Origin: CAG-791 sp003447895
Lineage (GTDB): Bacteria > Bacillota > Clostridia > Lachnospirales > Lachnospiraceae
DNA: 45,679 nt
Direction: 5' to 3'
Assembly: GCA_946620035.1 (NCBI GenBank)
Contig: CAMOMX010000008.1
Span: 1-45,679 of the forward strand
Shown: positions 1 through 8,109 of the stretch, piece after piece
Position numbering within the stretch: the first letter of the stretch is position 1
Layout of the letters: each line of letters begins with the position of its first letter
Translations under genes and position numbers: made by a program
The notes under the pieces: generated by a model
The model's database searches: none
What the model was told of the DNA's origin: nothing
The model's input: the letters and a program-made list of their open reading frames with translations, nothing else

Positions 1-2
1 AG

Positions 3-518
3 GCGGATGCGGCCACGCAGTCGGATGAGGCCGGACAGGCCGGCGCGGGCGGACAGGATGGCGTCGCGCAGTCTCAGGACGCCGGAAGGGCCAATGTGCC
101 CGGACAGGCAGGCGCGGACAGTCAGGCAGAGGCAGGCTCACAGGCAGCGGAAGCAGGTACAGAGTCGAACGGCGGCAAGGAACCGGTCGATCTTCTCGGA
201 GACCGCAAAGGAGATTATGTGAACATTGAATACATCTCCGCGGCGGACGAGGCGAACGGCGGGAGCAGAAAGGTGCCGGAGTATACGGAGGAAGGCGAGA
301 GAGCACTCTCAGCCGCACTGGGCAGCGGGAAAGCAAAGCCGGCCGTCATGGTCAAAAAAGGCGAGCCCACCTATTACGTGTATCTGACAGACTCCAAGGG
401 CAAAGTAGATAAGGTCACGTTCTATGAAAACGGCTATGTGAGCATGGACAGCATCCCGGGGATGGTCATGAAGGTCCCGGATGACGAATATGCGGAAGTG
501 ATGGAGCTGTTCGAATAA
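3..518 (+). CDS. C-terminal part of an Ala/Gly/Gln-rich protein of unknown function (5' end outside window)
   Basis: The reading frame is open from the first complete codon of the window and ends at TAA 516-518, so 171 codons are visible and the start lies upstream. The first 60 or so residues are low complexity, rich in Ala, Gly, Gln and Asp, with loose GQAGAD-like repeats typical of a flexible linker. The last 95 residues look folded, with alternating charged and hydrophobic segments and short stretches such as PTYYVYLTDSKGKVDKVTFY. No family was recognised. The next gene, a DUF4349 lipoprotein, follows 101 bases later on the same strand. In Clostridia such lipoproteins often sit near ECF sigma and anti-sigma genes, so this could be the extracytoplasmic tail of an anti-sigma-like or other anchored protein. 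That is inference only. Confidence 0.7.
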   Translation, partial: ADAATQSDEAGQAGAGGQDGVAQSQDAGRANVPGQAGADSQAEAGSQAAEAGTESNGGKEPVDLLGDRKGDYVNIEYISAADEANGGSRKVPEYTEEGERALSAALGSGKAKPAVMVKKGEPTYYVYLTDSKGKVDKVTFYENGYVSMDSIPGMVMKVPDDEYAEVMELFE

Positions 519-619
519 CTCTTGATCGAAACCGGCAAAAAAGAATGGCTTGGACTCCTTCTGTGGTATGTTGTTGAGCTTTGTAAAGAGCAGTGTCAAA
601 CTGCAAGGAGGATACAGTT

Positions 620-1855
620 ATGAGAAAGAAAAGTGCAGCAATCTGTGCTATTTTGGCAATTATGCTGGGTGTGGCGGGATGCGGAGGCGCGTCCGGAAAC
701 AGTACCACGTCATCGTATGACGCGGGCGCCACAGAAGGCTCTTATGCCGACTACGCGGCGGAGGAGGCAGCGGCAGACGGAGACGACTACAACTACTCCA
801 AAGAGGCGAGCCCGGATATAGAGGGCTCCGAAGGGGACGCGTCGAATGGCGGCGGGGAGTCGGATTCGGCACTCCGCGCGCAGGACGGCCAGAAAATCGT
901 GTACACAGCTTCCCTGAGCATCCAGTCGCTGGAGTACGACAAATCCGTGGCGAGCATCCGCAGAAAGATCAAAGAAAACGGCGGCTTCACGGAGTCAGAG
1001 AGCGAATACGACAAGGACTACAACTGGTACAGCAGAACCTCGTCCTCGACAAATACAAGAAGCATCAATATGACGGCGAGGATCCCGTCCGAGAAATTTG
1101 AGGCCTTTCTGGATTCTCTGAGCGGGGACGGCAAGATCATGAGCCGCTCCGTGCAGGCACAGAATATCAGCCAGACCTACGCGAATAAGGAAAGCTATAA
1201 GAAGGCACTGGAAAAGGAGCAGGAGAGACTGCTCGCCATGATGGACAAGGCTGAGACCATTGATGAGATGATCGCCGTGGAATCCAGGCTCTCCGAAGTG
1301 GAAAGACAGCTCAACGCCTACAAGACGGACCTGTCAGCCATGGACAAAGACGTGCAGTTCTCCACGATCTACATCGAACTGCAGGAAGTCAAGCGCTATT
1401 CCGAGGAAGTGCCTACCGTTACTTTCACAGAGAAGATCAAGTACGCATTTGACGATGCGATCAGTGATTTCAAGGGATTCTGCGAAGGCGTCGTACTGTT
1501 CGTCGTCCGCAACTTCCCGTTCCTGATCATCTTCATCATTCTGCTCGTCCTGTTCATCCGCTATCTGGGAAGACGCAGGGCCCGCAAAGTGGCGCTCCTC
1601 ACAAACCCGGAGTACGCCAAAGTCATGACGGCCAAGGTCCAGGCCAAGGCCGAGGCAGAAGCCCGCAAATACGAGGCGCGGGAGAAAAGGCGCAGTGAGA
1701 GAAAAGGATTGTTCGGAAAGAAGAAGGCGGCGGAAGAGGCTGACGGCAAGCCGGCGGCCGATAAGCCGGCGGAGCCGGTGGAGGCCGGAGCAACAGCGGG
1801 GCCCGGGGCGGCAGCGGAAGAGGCTTCCGGCAAGCCGGCCGATGGCGGCGAGTGA
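620..1855 (+). CDS. DUF4349 domain-containing lipoprotein
   Basis: A 411-residue membrane protein of the DUF4349 family, whose biochemical role is unknown. The N-terminus is a lipoprotein signal with lipobox GVAGC. A Ser/Asp/Glu-rich linker follows, then the DUF4349 core (about residues 90-280). The core starts KIVYTASLSI, contains RIPSEKFEAFLDSL, and includes a coiled-coil stretch with the family-like segments ESRLSEVERQL and STIYIEL. A transmembrane helix lies at about 290-316 (FPFLIIFIILLVLFI), followed by a basic cytoplasmic segment and a Lys/Ala/Glu-rich tail. ATG 620 is chosen over an in-frame ATG at 593 because AAGGAGG lies at 604-610 just before it and the signal peptide begins there. 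The protein is expected in the cytoplasmic membrane with the DUF4349 core outside. The tail is low complexity and probably disordered. Confidence 0.9.
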   Translation: MRKKSAAICAILAIMLGVAGCGGASGNSTTSSYDAGATEGSYADYAAEEAAADGDDYNYSKEASPDIEGSEGDASNGGGESDSALRAQDGQKIVYTASLSIQSLEYDKSVASIRRKIKENGGFTESESEYDKDYNWYSRTSSSTNTRSINMTARIPSEKFEAFLDSLSGDGKIMSRSVQAQNISQTYANKESYKKALEKEQERLLAMMDKAETIDEMIAVESRLSEVERQLNAYKTDLSAMDKDVQFSTIYIELQEVKRYSEEVPTVTFTEKIKYAFDDAISDFKGFCEGVVLFVVRNFPFLIIFIILLVLFIRYLGRRRARKVALLTNPEYAKVMTAKVQAKAEAEARKYEAREKRRSERKGLFGKKKAAEEADGKPAADKPAEPVEAGATAGPGAAAEEASGKPADGGE

Positions 1856-1871
1856 TTTCATTCGGGGCGGT

Positions 1872-2406
1872 TTAGGTATAGAAGACGATTCTTTAAGAAT
1901 AGTTTCCTAAGCTTACTTGGCAAGTGGGTGCGATTGGGTACAGAGGATTCTTTAAGAAGAATTGTTCCACGAGTCAAAATGGCAAGTTGACGCGATTGGG
2001 TACAGGGGATTCTTTTTAAAGAATTGTTCCACTAGACAAAATGGCAAGGTGGCGCGATTAGGTACAGAGAAATTCATTTTAAGATTTGTTCCACAAGCCT
2101 TTTTCACATATGATGAGAATTAGGCATAGAAGAGAGTGGATTCGAGATAGTTCCATTAGAATATCCGTTTCCAAATTGATTGTTGGAATTATTCAAGTAA
2201 AAAATGCTGTAATACCCAAACAATCAAAGAGCCCGGTGGAATCATTCTGTAAAATGATTTTTCTGTACCTAATTTTTCTAATTTGAAGGAGAGGCGGTCA
2301 AAATTTGTGGAACTGATTAGCCGAGATGATGCGTGGTACCTAACCACTTATACCGGGTGACCAATTCCTTTGGAACTGATTTGCGGGGATAATGTATAGT
2401 ACCTAA
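1872..2406. repeat. Symmetric array of nine 36-bp boxes (five direct, four inverted)
   Basis: Direct copies lie at 1872-1907, 1934-1969, 1996-2031, 2058-2093 and 2120-2155, exactly 62 bp apart start to start. Inverted copies lie at 2184-2219, 2237-2272, 2308-2343 and 2371-2406. Every copy is 36 bp with conserved ends, close to TTRGGTAY-N23-TTCCA, and a variable interior. The 26-bp spacers between the first direct copies are also similar (for example ATGGCAAG in two of them). The two arms mirror each other around about 2170: copy 5 with inverted 1, 4 with 2, 3 with 3 and 2 with 4, all within 5 bp of the same centre. A degenerate tenth copy may lie near 2431-2466. There is no credible coding frame. 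Function is unknown; candidates are a multi-site protein-binding platform, a decayed mobile element, or a structured RNA. Confidence 0.85.
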
Positions 2407-2506
2407 CCCCCTCCATGGGCGCAAGAATCACTTGTCGGAGTTGGGCGGACGGAATTGGCAACCTATTGTGTGGCGTGCTTAATCCGTTATCGTGAAGAAT
2501 ATTCCT

Positions 2507-2533
2507 AAAACCGCTGATCATCAGCGGTTTTTA
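2507..2533. terminator. Rho-independent terminator, usable on both strands
   Basis: An 11-bp perfect stem (AAAACCGCTGA at 2507-2517 pairing with 2521-2531) closes a 3-base loop. It has a T-run on the plus strand and an A-run on the left, so it could stop transcription from either side. No protein gene ends directly upstream on the plus strand. It therefore either ends read-through from the lipoprotein gene or ends a transcript of the box array. Confidence 0.75.
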
Positions 2534-2780
2534 TATATGAAATAATAAAATTACGATTCTAAAACGATTCTGAAACAGGAACTAATTCGCGACTAAATAC
2601 AATGTTGGGCGTTTTTTTACCTCTTCAACCGATTGCCATAGTGTTGAGAGTTGTCATACTGTGTCAGAATTAATACAATTTCTATTAGGTGGACTGTCGA
2701 TTGCTGATTGGCAGCAAGCCGTACAATAATGCACAGCAAAGATAGTTGGTGTTGCTGATGACATCAAAGGAGGGACAAAA
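2534..2780 (+). other. AT-rich leader region of the first secreted paralogue
   Basis: No coding frame is credible here. The stretch contains a short direct repeat (AAACGATTCT-like at about 2553-2576), the sigma-70-type promoter listed separately at 2651-2679, and a leader of about 100 bases before the ribosome binding site. Confidence 0.5.
2651..2679 (+). promoter_or_regulatory. Sigma-70/SigA-type promoter for the first secreted paralogue
   Basis: TTGTCA at 2651-2656, a 17-bp spacer, and TACAAT at 2674-2679. Each hexamer differs from consensus at one position and the spacing is optimal. The expected transcript start is near 2686, about 95 bases before the ATG at 2781. Confidence 0.7.
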
Positions 2781-3452
2781 ATGAGAAAACACATGAAAAG
2801 ACAACTAAGGGAAATCCTGCTGCTCATGCTTTGCATTGTACTTGTTGTGCCGGCCATGAATATGAATGTGAGTGCCGCGACACAGAGGCAGAAAGCTATT
2901 TCTGCTTACAAGAGCTTTTTGTCAAAGTCCAAAGTATATTTGATGTCTGATGGAACAAGTTATCCGGATTATTATTCAGGCAAGAGGTACACATACAGAG
3001 GCACACCCAAGGCAGATGTAAAATTCTGTATTGCTAAGATTGATAATGATAATATCCCTGAACTTGTGGTCAGTACTACTGTTGGTGTTGGAGAAAAGAT
3101 TTATTCAGTATTTACGTATAAGAACGGAAAGTTACAAAGGGTCATTTGCCGGATAGATGCAGCATTTATAGGCTACTATTCGAAAACGGGAATATACTTC
3201 GAGAGATCATTTACTGATGGAACACCGTACTATGAAAGCTATTACAGATTAAAAGGACTCAAGGCTGCGGAAGCAATTCACAAATTTTCCTATGGAAGAA
3301 GAATTCCGGGCGGTGAATATTATCTGGGAAATAAAGCGGTGTCTGTTAAAACATTTGCAGCATATAGAAGTAAAATCACAAACGGAAAATCCCTAATCAG
3401 GGTAAAATTCCATAAGAACACCGCATCCAACCGAAAGCTGAAACTGAAGTAA
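2781..3452 (+). CDS. Secreted protein, paralogue 1 of a six-member tandem family
   Basis: 223 residues, no named family recognised. The signal peptide (basic MRKHMKRQ start, hydrophobic core, cleavage expected after VSA at about residue 32) is followed by a conserved helix-like segment ATQRQKAISAYKSFL. Near residues 84-94 is KIDNDNIPEL, a D-x-D-x-D-like loop followed by PEL, resembling calcium-binding loops common in clostridial secreted proteins. Next come a LTYKNGK-like strand (here FTYKNGKLQRV), GYYSKTGIY and a conserved basic C-terminus (KVKFHKNTASN-like). Start: ATG 2781 with AAGGAGGG at 2768-2775. Closest in the window to paralogue 3, sharing FTDGTPYYE in the middle. It is preceded by its own promoter and followed by its own terminator, so it is probably monocistronic. 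Predicted to be exported; role unknown. Confidence 0.88.
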   Translation: MRKHMKRQLREILLLMLCIVLVVPAMNMNVSAATQRQKAISAYKSFLSKSKVYLMSDGTSYPDYYSGKRYTYRGTPKADVKFCIAKIDNDNIPELVVSTTVGVGEKIYSVFTYKNGKLQRVICRIDAAFIGYYSKTGIYFERSFTDGTPYYESYYRLKGLKAAEAIHKFSYGRRIPGGEYYLGNKAVSVKTFAAYRSKITNGKSLIRVKFHKNTASNRKLKLK

Positions 3453-3475
3453 TAAAATATAAAACACAATTTAGG

Positions 3476-3516
3476 ACGCTGCCACATCGGGAAACCGGTG
3501 TGGCAGCGTTTGTTTT
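3476..3516 (+). terminator. Rho-independent terminator after paralogue 1
   Basis: A 15-bp stem (3476-3490 with 3495-3509, one G-U pair) closes a GAAA tetraloop and is followed by TTTGTTTT. It is closely similar to the terminator after paralogue 2, including the CGG-GAAA-CCG apex, so the terminator was apparently copied along with the gene. Confidence 0.88.
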
Positions 3517-3578
3517 CGACAGGGAACATCACGAGGCTCAAAAGAAATACATGCACGAAATAAATGAAAACAATCGTG

Positions 3579-3584
3579 TATAAT
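3579..3584 (+). promoter_or_regulatory. Possible -10 element upstream of paralogue 2
   Basis: TATAAT preceded directly by TG, in the context GTGTATAATAATAG. A very similar context (ATGTATAATAGTAG) occurs before paralogue 3 at 5556. No good -35 hexamer is seen at 17-18 bp. It lies about 130 bases before the ATG at 3715. Confidence 0.4.
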
Positions 3585-3714
3585 AATAGAACAGAAGGAG
3601 AGATCTCCGCCGATACTCGTATTATGTGGCGAGTCTGTTTGAAGAGAACAGTAATACATACAGATCGGACCGGAAATCTCAGTAAAGACATCATTGTTGT
3701 ATCAGGAGGGAAAA

Positions 3715-4404
3715 ATGAAAAACCACATGAAAAAGTATTTGAAGGCGCTGATTCTGGCAATGCTATGCATTGTCCTTGTTGTGCCGGCCATGAATATGAA
3801 CGTGAGTGCCGCGACACAGAGGCAGAAGGCGATTGCCGCTTACAAAAAATATATGGCGCAGTCCAAAGTGTATATAATGCCAAAGGGAACTACATACCAT
3901 GGCGAAATAAGCGGACCGTATACTTATTACGGTACATCGAGTTCAAAGGCACAATTCTGTCTCGCCAATATTGATAATGACAGCGTGCCTGAATTAGTGA
4001 TCACCGGCATAATAGAGGGCGATAATGTACATGCATATACGATCCTGACCTATAAAAGCGGGAAGATCAGAAGAGTCCATTATGAATACAGCAAACTATT
4101 TAGCGGCTATTATCCAAAGACGGGAATATATGTTGATCGTTTAGATCAACCGTATACCAGCGTAGAATATTGCAAGTTAAATGGATTCAATAAGCCTAAG
4201 GGAATGATGGGCAAACAAGTCTTTGAACATATGGGTGTTAAAAGAACCGACGCGTATTGGATTGGTAAATCTTCCAGAGACGGCAAATCTTGCTCCGCTA
4301 AGACCTTCGCGGCATACCGGAAAAAGATTACCGGGGGCAAATCTCCGATCAAAGTGAAATTCCATAAAAATACCGCATCAAACCGAAGGCTGAAACTCAG
4401 GTGA
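3715..4404 (+). CDS. Secreted protein, paralogue 2 of the tandem family
   Basis: 229 residues with the family signal peptide (MKNHMKKYLKALILAML, cleavage after VSA), the ATQRQKAIAAYKKYMAQSKVY segment, the loop NIDNDSVPEL, ILTYKSGK and GYYPKTGIYVD, ending in KVKFHKNTASNRRLKLR. ATG 3715 is preferred over the upstream in-frame ATG 3694 because AGGAGGG at 3704-3710 precedes it and the signal peptide begins there. It shares KKYMAQSKVY with paralogue 6, which appears to be its closest relative here. The N-terminal third is almost identical to paralogue 1, whereas residues 120-190 differ strongly. Exported; function unknown. Confidence 0.88.
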   Translation: MKNHMKKYLKALILAMLCIVLVVPAMNMNVSAATQRQKAIAAYKKYMAQSKVYIMPKGTTYHGEISGPYTYYGTSSSKAQFCLANIDNDSVPELVITGIIEGDNVHAYTILTYKSGKIRRVHYEYSKLFSGYYPKTGIYVDRLDQPYTSVEYCKLNGFNKPKGMMGKQVFEHMGVKRTDAYWIGKSSRDGKSCSAKTFAAYRKKITGGKSPIKVKFHKNTASNRRLKLR

Positions 4405-4428
4405 TCGAACATAGTAGTGTGATTTTGA

Positions 4429-4470
4429 ATACTGCCGTACCGGGAAACCGGTGCGGCAGCATTTGTCTTT
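4429..4470 (+). terminator. Rho-independent terminator after paralogue 2
   Basis: A stem of about 16 bp (4428-4443 with 4448-4463, one mismatch and one G-U pair) closes a GAAA tetraloop, followed by ATTTGTCTTT. It is homologous to the terminator at 3476-3516. Confidence 0.85.
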
Positions 4471-4570
4471 CACAAACAAGGAGACGGCAGCAACATAGTC
4501 AGATAAGACCACACATATATAAAGGAGGGAATCGTGGCGTATTCGTTTTCGGCTGCGCCATAAAGGGAAA

Positions 4571-5446
4571 ATGAGAAAATTATCAGGAAACAGATTAGTG
4601 TCGTTGATACTGGCTTTATGTATCTGTATTTTGACAATTGCGGTGCCGATTAAGAGCAATGCGGCGTCGCCATGTGTAAGAGCATTAACTGCGGACAAGT
4701 CGTATTACTCGTTTGATATTACAGGAGATGGGGAAAAAGATCATTTTAAGATCGTCCGAAGTAATAAGGTTGGCGTGGGAGCCTATTCCAAGTTCAAAAT
4801 TCTTGTGAACGGGAAGAATACTTATGAAGTGTCGAGAATAGCAAAATACAAAGATACCGTATTTCCGAATTTTATCTATCGGACAGTGAGGGCAAAACTG
4901 ATTGCTTTGGGTGGTGGCAGGAAGTTCCTGTTTTTGTATTGCCCATACGAGGAGGGAGGCGGAATGTTTTGCTCAATACTCCAATATAAAAAGGGAAAGT
5001 TTGTGAAGGCCGTCGACATGATCAAATACATAGACCGGTATGGAGAATTCTGTAGTGGGGATATCCTCGGCGTGAGCGGGGATACCATCAGAGTCAGGCT
5101 GTCATACAGCTCATACACTCTTGGGCGCAGTGATTACGAGATGTCATTTCGTTATACAAACGGAAAGCTCAAACAGGACGCAGTGAAAGGAAAACTTTTG
5201 AGAGCATATACAGACAGCGGAAACACTAAGAGATTCAGGGTTGGACGCACATTATGGGCCTTTAGCAAGCCTATCGACGGAAAAGTCAGCTTTAAGCTGT
5301 ATAGAGGAGATCGCGTCGCGATCGATCAGTGTCGTATTACGCTGGGGCGAACAATGCTCAGAGTTAAGTGCGGGAACAAAGTCGGTTGGATCTATGCGGT
5401 AATGCGGGGAGCGAAAACGCCGTTCACGAATGTTCAGCTTTTCTAA
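4571..5446 (+). CDS. Secreted protein of unknown function with possible C-terminal SH3-like segment
   Basis: 291 residues, not a member of the tandem family although it lies inside the array. The N-terminus MRKLSGNRLVSLILALCICI with SNAAS is a signal peptide, cleaved at about residue 32. Around residue 49 is DITGDGEKDHFKI, an aspartate-rich loop of the kind seen in calcium-binding extracellular proteins. The C-terminal 60 residues (KLYRGDRVAIDQC through GNKVGWIYAVM) resemble a bacterial SH3-like fold by pattern of Gly, Val and Trp. Start: ATG 4571 with AAAGGG at 4562-4567. It may be secreted together with its neighbours, but no function can be named. An alternative is a cell-wall-associated binding protein. 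Confidence 0.8.
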   Translation: MRKLSGNRLVSLILALCICILTIAVPIKSNAASPCVRALTADKSYYSFDITGDGEKDHFKIVRSNKVGVGAYSKFKILVNGKNTYEVSRIAKYKDTVFPNFIYRTVRAKLIALGGGRKFLFLYCPYEEGGGMFCSILQYKKGKFVKAVDMIKYIDRYGEFCSGDILGVSGDTIRVRLSYSSYTLGRSDYEMSFRYTNGKLKQDAVKGKLLRAYTDSGNTKRFRVGRTLWAFSKPIDGKVSFKLYRGDRVAIDQCRITLGRTMLRVKCGNKVGWIYAVMRGAKTPFTNVQLF

Positions 5447-5555
5447 AAAGTGCCGGATGACTTTGGCCAAAATATCGTTCCGGATCAAATGCACTGGGGA
5501 TAATATAGGGAATGGCGAAAACAGTTATATACTTCTTTTACAACGCCCCTTCATG

Positions 5556-5561
5556 TATAAT
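5556..5561 (+). promoter_or_regulatory. Possible -10 element upstream of paralogue 3
   Basis: TATAAT in the context ATGTATAATAGTAG, matching the context before paralogue 2. At 17 bp upstream is TTCTTT, a poor -35. It lies about 62 bases before the ATG at 5623. Confidence 0.4.
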
Positions 5562-5622
5562 AGTAGTTGAAATCGAAGTTTTTTCTGCTTGACCGATTAT
5601 CAGTACAGGGAGGAGGTCCAGA

Positions 5623-6285
5623 ATGAAAGGGAACGTGAAAAGAAGAGTCAGGGCATTTCTGCTGGCAATGCTGTGTGTTGTCCTTGTCGTACCGGCTTTG
5701 AATGTGAGCGCCGCGACGCAGAGACAGAGGGCAATCGCCGCTTACAAAAAGTATCTGTCAGAGTCCACAGTGTACTTGATGCCCAAGGGAAGCACTTACT
5801 GGGATTACGCAGGAAAAAAACACACCTATTACGGAACCAAAAGCGCAAGTGCGAGCTTCTGCTTTGCCAATATTGACGGCGATGGGATTCCTGAGCTCAT
5901 AGTAAAGGGTTCTCTCGCCTACGGCATGCCGGCCTATACGGTCCTGACCTATAAGTACGGGAAGATCCAGAGAGCATCCGTCGGATATGATGCGGCGTTT
6001 CGCGGTTATTATCCGAAGACTGGAATTTATCTGGACGAGGCATTTACGGACGGGACACCGTACTATGAACGCTATTTTCGCTTAAGCGGAACGAAAACTG
6101 CCAAGGTGATGGATAAGTTTGTTTACGGGATGAGATCGACAGAAGCATATTATACGATCGGCAGCAAGGATGTTTCCATAAAAACATTTGCGGCCAAAAG
6201 AAAGAGCATAACCGGAGGAACCTCCCTGCTGAGAGCCAAGTTCTATAAGAACACAGCGTCGAACCGGAGAGCAAGACTCAAATAA
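5623..6285 (+). CDS. Secreted protein, paralogue 3 of the tandem family
   Basis: 220 residues with signal peptide (MKGNVKRRVRAFLLAML, cleavage after VSA at about 27), ATQRQRAIAAYKKYLSES, the loop NIDGDGIPEL (here a fuller DxDGDG form), VLTYKYGK and GYYPKTGIYLDEAFTDGTPYYE. It ends in FYKNTASNRRARLK. Start: ATG 5623 with GGAGGAGGT at 5609-5617. It shares the FTDGTPYYE block with paralogue 1 although paralogue 2 and an unrelated gene lie between them, so the array has been rearranged or duplicated out of order. No terminator was recognised before the next gene, 80 bases downstream, so the two may be cotranscribed. Confidence 0.88.
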   Translation: MKGNVKRRVRAFLLAMLCVVLVVPALNVSAATQRQRAIAAYKKYLSESTVYLMPKGSTYWDYAGKKHTYYGTKSASASFCFANIDGDGIPELIVKGSLAYGMPAYTVLTYKYGKIQRASVGYDAAFRGYYPKTGIYLDEAFTDGTPYYERYFRLSGTKTAKVMDKFVYGMRSTEAYYTIGSKDVSIKTFAAKRKSITGGTSLLRAKFYKNTASNRRARLK

Positions 6286-6365
6286 AACAGGAACATGGAT
6301 ATACTGTTGTTAAGAGAGCAGGAGTGGTGTTTCGGTCTCAAGTAAACATTTTAAGGAGTTGAAAA

Positions 6366-7034
6366 ATGATTTTTATAGTAATTGGCGTAATCGGAATGCT
6401 TGGATCATTTCTGGGTAAATTCAGCCCGATCACCTTTATCCTGAGCGCAGGGATAGCTTTAGTCGGTTTCGTACTACACAAAAATTCCGAAAAGATCTTT
6501 GATAAATCTGAAAAGATCATGGATAAAGGCGCCCGCAGAATCGAACGTACAAAAGTCGATCTCTCCCCTGTCGGGGAGGGAAGGCGCGAACTGACGACTC
6601 TTCTCAAGGATAAAATTAATGAGTCCGGAGGACTTTGGACAGTGTATTATGATGTACAAAATGCTCCTGAAAGGATCCGGATCACGAACAGAGAAGGTGT
6701 AAGTAAAGAGCTGATCCTGGAAGAATATGGGTTCCCGGTACTGGGGCCTGCTGCAACAGATATTTTCAACCGAATCGCAGATGATATGCACGGAGAAGTC
6801 ACGATTGATTGCGAAGTGATCGACGGCCCCGGAACAGGCGGCGGTTATATCTGGACCGGAGATGGTGTTGCTTTGGAAGCCTATCGTGAAAACAAACAGT
6901 ATGGTCCGACAAAAAGCATTACTGTCCGCTCTGAAGAACAGCTGCGGGAGCAGGAACGTATTTTAGATGAAGAACGTAAGCGGGCAAAAGCTCAGATTGA
7001 AGCGGAAAAGGCAAAATATAAAAAAATCTGGTGA
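6366..7034 (+). CDS. Small membrane-anchored protein of unknown function
   Basis: 222 residues, no family recognised. The N-terminal 40 residues form one or two hydrophobic segments (IFIVIGVIGMLGSF and ITFILSAGIALVGFVL), suggesting a membrane hairpin. A charged region follows, then a soluble domain (about 75-185) with mixed strands, including a Gly-rich stretch GPGTGGGYIWTGDG. The last 35 residues are a highly charged helix (EEQLREQERILDEERKRAK), probably coiled coil. Start: ATG 6366 with TAAGGAG at 6353-6359. It lies inside the secreted-protein array but has neither the family signal peptide nor its loop. It may act at the inner face of the membrane; no role can be assigned. Confidence 0.8.
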   Translation: MIFIVIGVIGMLGSFLGKFSPITFILSAGIALVGFVLHKNSEKIFDKSEKIMDKGARRIERTKVDLSPVGEGRRELTTLLKDKINESGGLWTVYYDVQNAPERIRITNREGVSKELILEEYGFPVLGPAATDIFNRIADDMHGEVTIDCEVIDGPGTGGGYIWTGDGVALEAYRENKQYGPTKSITVRSEEQLREQERILDEERKRAKAQIEAEKAKYKKIW

Positions 7035-7105
7035 ATTGCCAGTGAAAAGACTTTACGCAAAGGGCAAACAGGTGGAAACGTCACACCTCATATTGAAAGT
7101 ATTTT

Positions 7106-7140
7106 CAGCCCGAGGCGGATGGTCCGCCTCGGGCTGCTTT
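7106..7140 (+). terminator. Rho-independent terminator after the membrane protein
   Basis: A perfect 14-bp stem (CAGCCCGAGGCGGA at 7106-7119 with 7123-7136) closes a 3-base loop and is followed by a short CTTT run. The stem is strong and the U-tract weak. Confidence 0.75.
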
Positions 7141-7270
7141 ACCATACAAGGTCAATCGTGCGGCAGTATTTTCGATTACAGGAAGACCTGCACAGCGGAT
7201 CAGAATTAAATTTGCGGGATGGCTTTGGTCCGTTTTTGACTCACTAAACGACGGGTTCAATGTATGGGAG

Positions 7271-7299
7271 TTGCCTGTTTTTACTGAAATTACTATACT
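7271..7299 (+). promoter_or_regulatory. Sigma-70/SigA-type promoter for paralogues 4 and 5
   Basis: TTGCCT at 7271-7276, a 17-bp spacer, and TATACT at 7294-7299. It lies about 100 bases upstream of the ATG at 7400, a leader length like that of paralogue 1. Confidence 0.6.
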
Positions 7300-7399
7300 T
7301 ATTTCAGATAGCTGAACGGCCGGATATGCCGGGCGGCATAACAGTTACAGGCAGCATTGAGAACACATGCTGCTTTTTGACATCAAAGGAGGGAACCGA

Positions 7400-8080
7400 A
7401 TGAAAGTATCCATGAAGAGGCAGTTGAAAGCGTTTGTACTTGCTATGTTTTGCATTGTCCTCATTGTGCCGGCGTTGAATGTAAGCGCCGCGACGCAGAG
7501 GCAGAAAGCGATGGCAGCATACAAGAAGTACCTGTCGCAGTCCAAGGTGTATGTGATGCCCAAGGGTACCGTCTATCAGGATTTGGGCAAAAGGAAAGAC
7601 TTCAAATACAACGGAACGCCCAGTGCTAAGGCAAAGTTCTGTATCGCCAATATTGATAACGACAGCATTCCGGAGCTTATTATAAGCGCCAAATTTGACA
7701 ACAGGAATTTCATCTCACTCCTTACCTATAAGAATGGAAAAGTAGCAAGAATTTGTTATGATGAGGCGACAGAGTTCCTGGGATATTACCCCAAGACCGG
7801 TTTCTTCCTCGCTAAAGGAGTCATTGCGCATATGTTCAAACCCGAAGGTGTCGGATATATAGACAAATATGTAAAGATTATCGCGGGAAGAGCAATGCTT
7901 ATTATGAGTAAAGCGGTTCAGCCTAAAAACAAAAGACCTGTCGAGTACTTAATTGACGGTGAAGAGACTTCCGCGAAGGCATTTGCGGCATACCGGACCA
8001 AGGTGACCGGCGGCAAATCTCTTCTCAAAGTGAAGCTTCACAACAATACGGCGACAAACAGGAACCAGAAACTTAAATAA
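7400..8080 (+). CDS. Secreted protein, paralogue 4 of the tandem family
   Basis: 226 residues: signal peptide MKVSMKRQLKAFVLAMF with cleavage after VSA, ATQRQKAMAAYKKYLSQSK, the loop NIDNDSIPEL, LLTYKNGK and GYYPKTGFFL, ending in KLHNNTATNRNQKLK. Start: ATG 7400 with AAAGGAGGG at 7385-7393. The in-frame ATG at 7367 precedes that ribosome binding site and has no site of its own. It is closest to paralogue 5 over the first 90 residues (MAAYKKYLSQSKVYVMPKGT in both). The middle is divergent, with a lysine-rich segment around 155-185. Exported; role unknown. Confidence 0.88.
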   Translation: MKVSMKRQLKAFVLAMFCIVLIVPALNVSAATQRQKAMAAYKKYLSQSKVYVMPKGTVYQDLGKRKDFKYNGTPSAKAKFCIANIDNDSIPELIISAKFDNRNFISLLTYKNGKVARICYDEATEFLGYYPKTGFFLAKGVIAHMFKPEGVGYIDKYVKIIAGRAMLIMSKAVQPKNKRPVEYLIDGEETSAKAFAAYRTKVTGGKSLLKVKLHNNTATNRNQKLK

Positions 8081-8109
8081 ACAGCACTGACAGAGGCAGA
8101 AAGTTGATC

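Larger units (their letters stand above)
7035..7399 (+). other. Intergenic region between the membrane protein and paralogue 4
   Basis: It holds the terminator at 7106-7140 and the promoter at 7271-7299. No credible small gene was seen: the short open frames lack ribosome binding sites. Confidence 0.5.

Noticed and set aside
2086..2286. A 66-codon open frame inside the 36-bp box array
   Set aside because: It runs through repeat copies on both arms and has no ribosome binding site. The repeat structure explains the sequence better than coding.
1872..2406. A CRISPR array or integron attC array
   Set aside because: The repeated units keep their ends and vary inside, the opposite of CRISPR, and no cas gene is present. 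Some units contain GTTAGGT-like core-site matches, but there is no integron integrase or paired core-site geometry.
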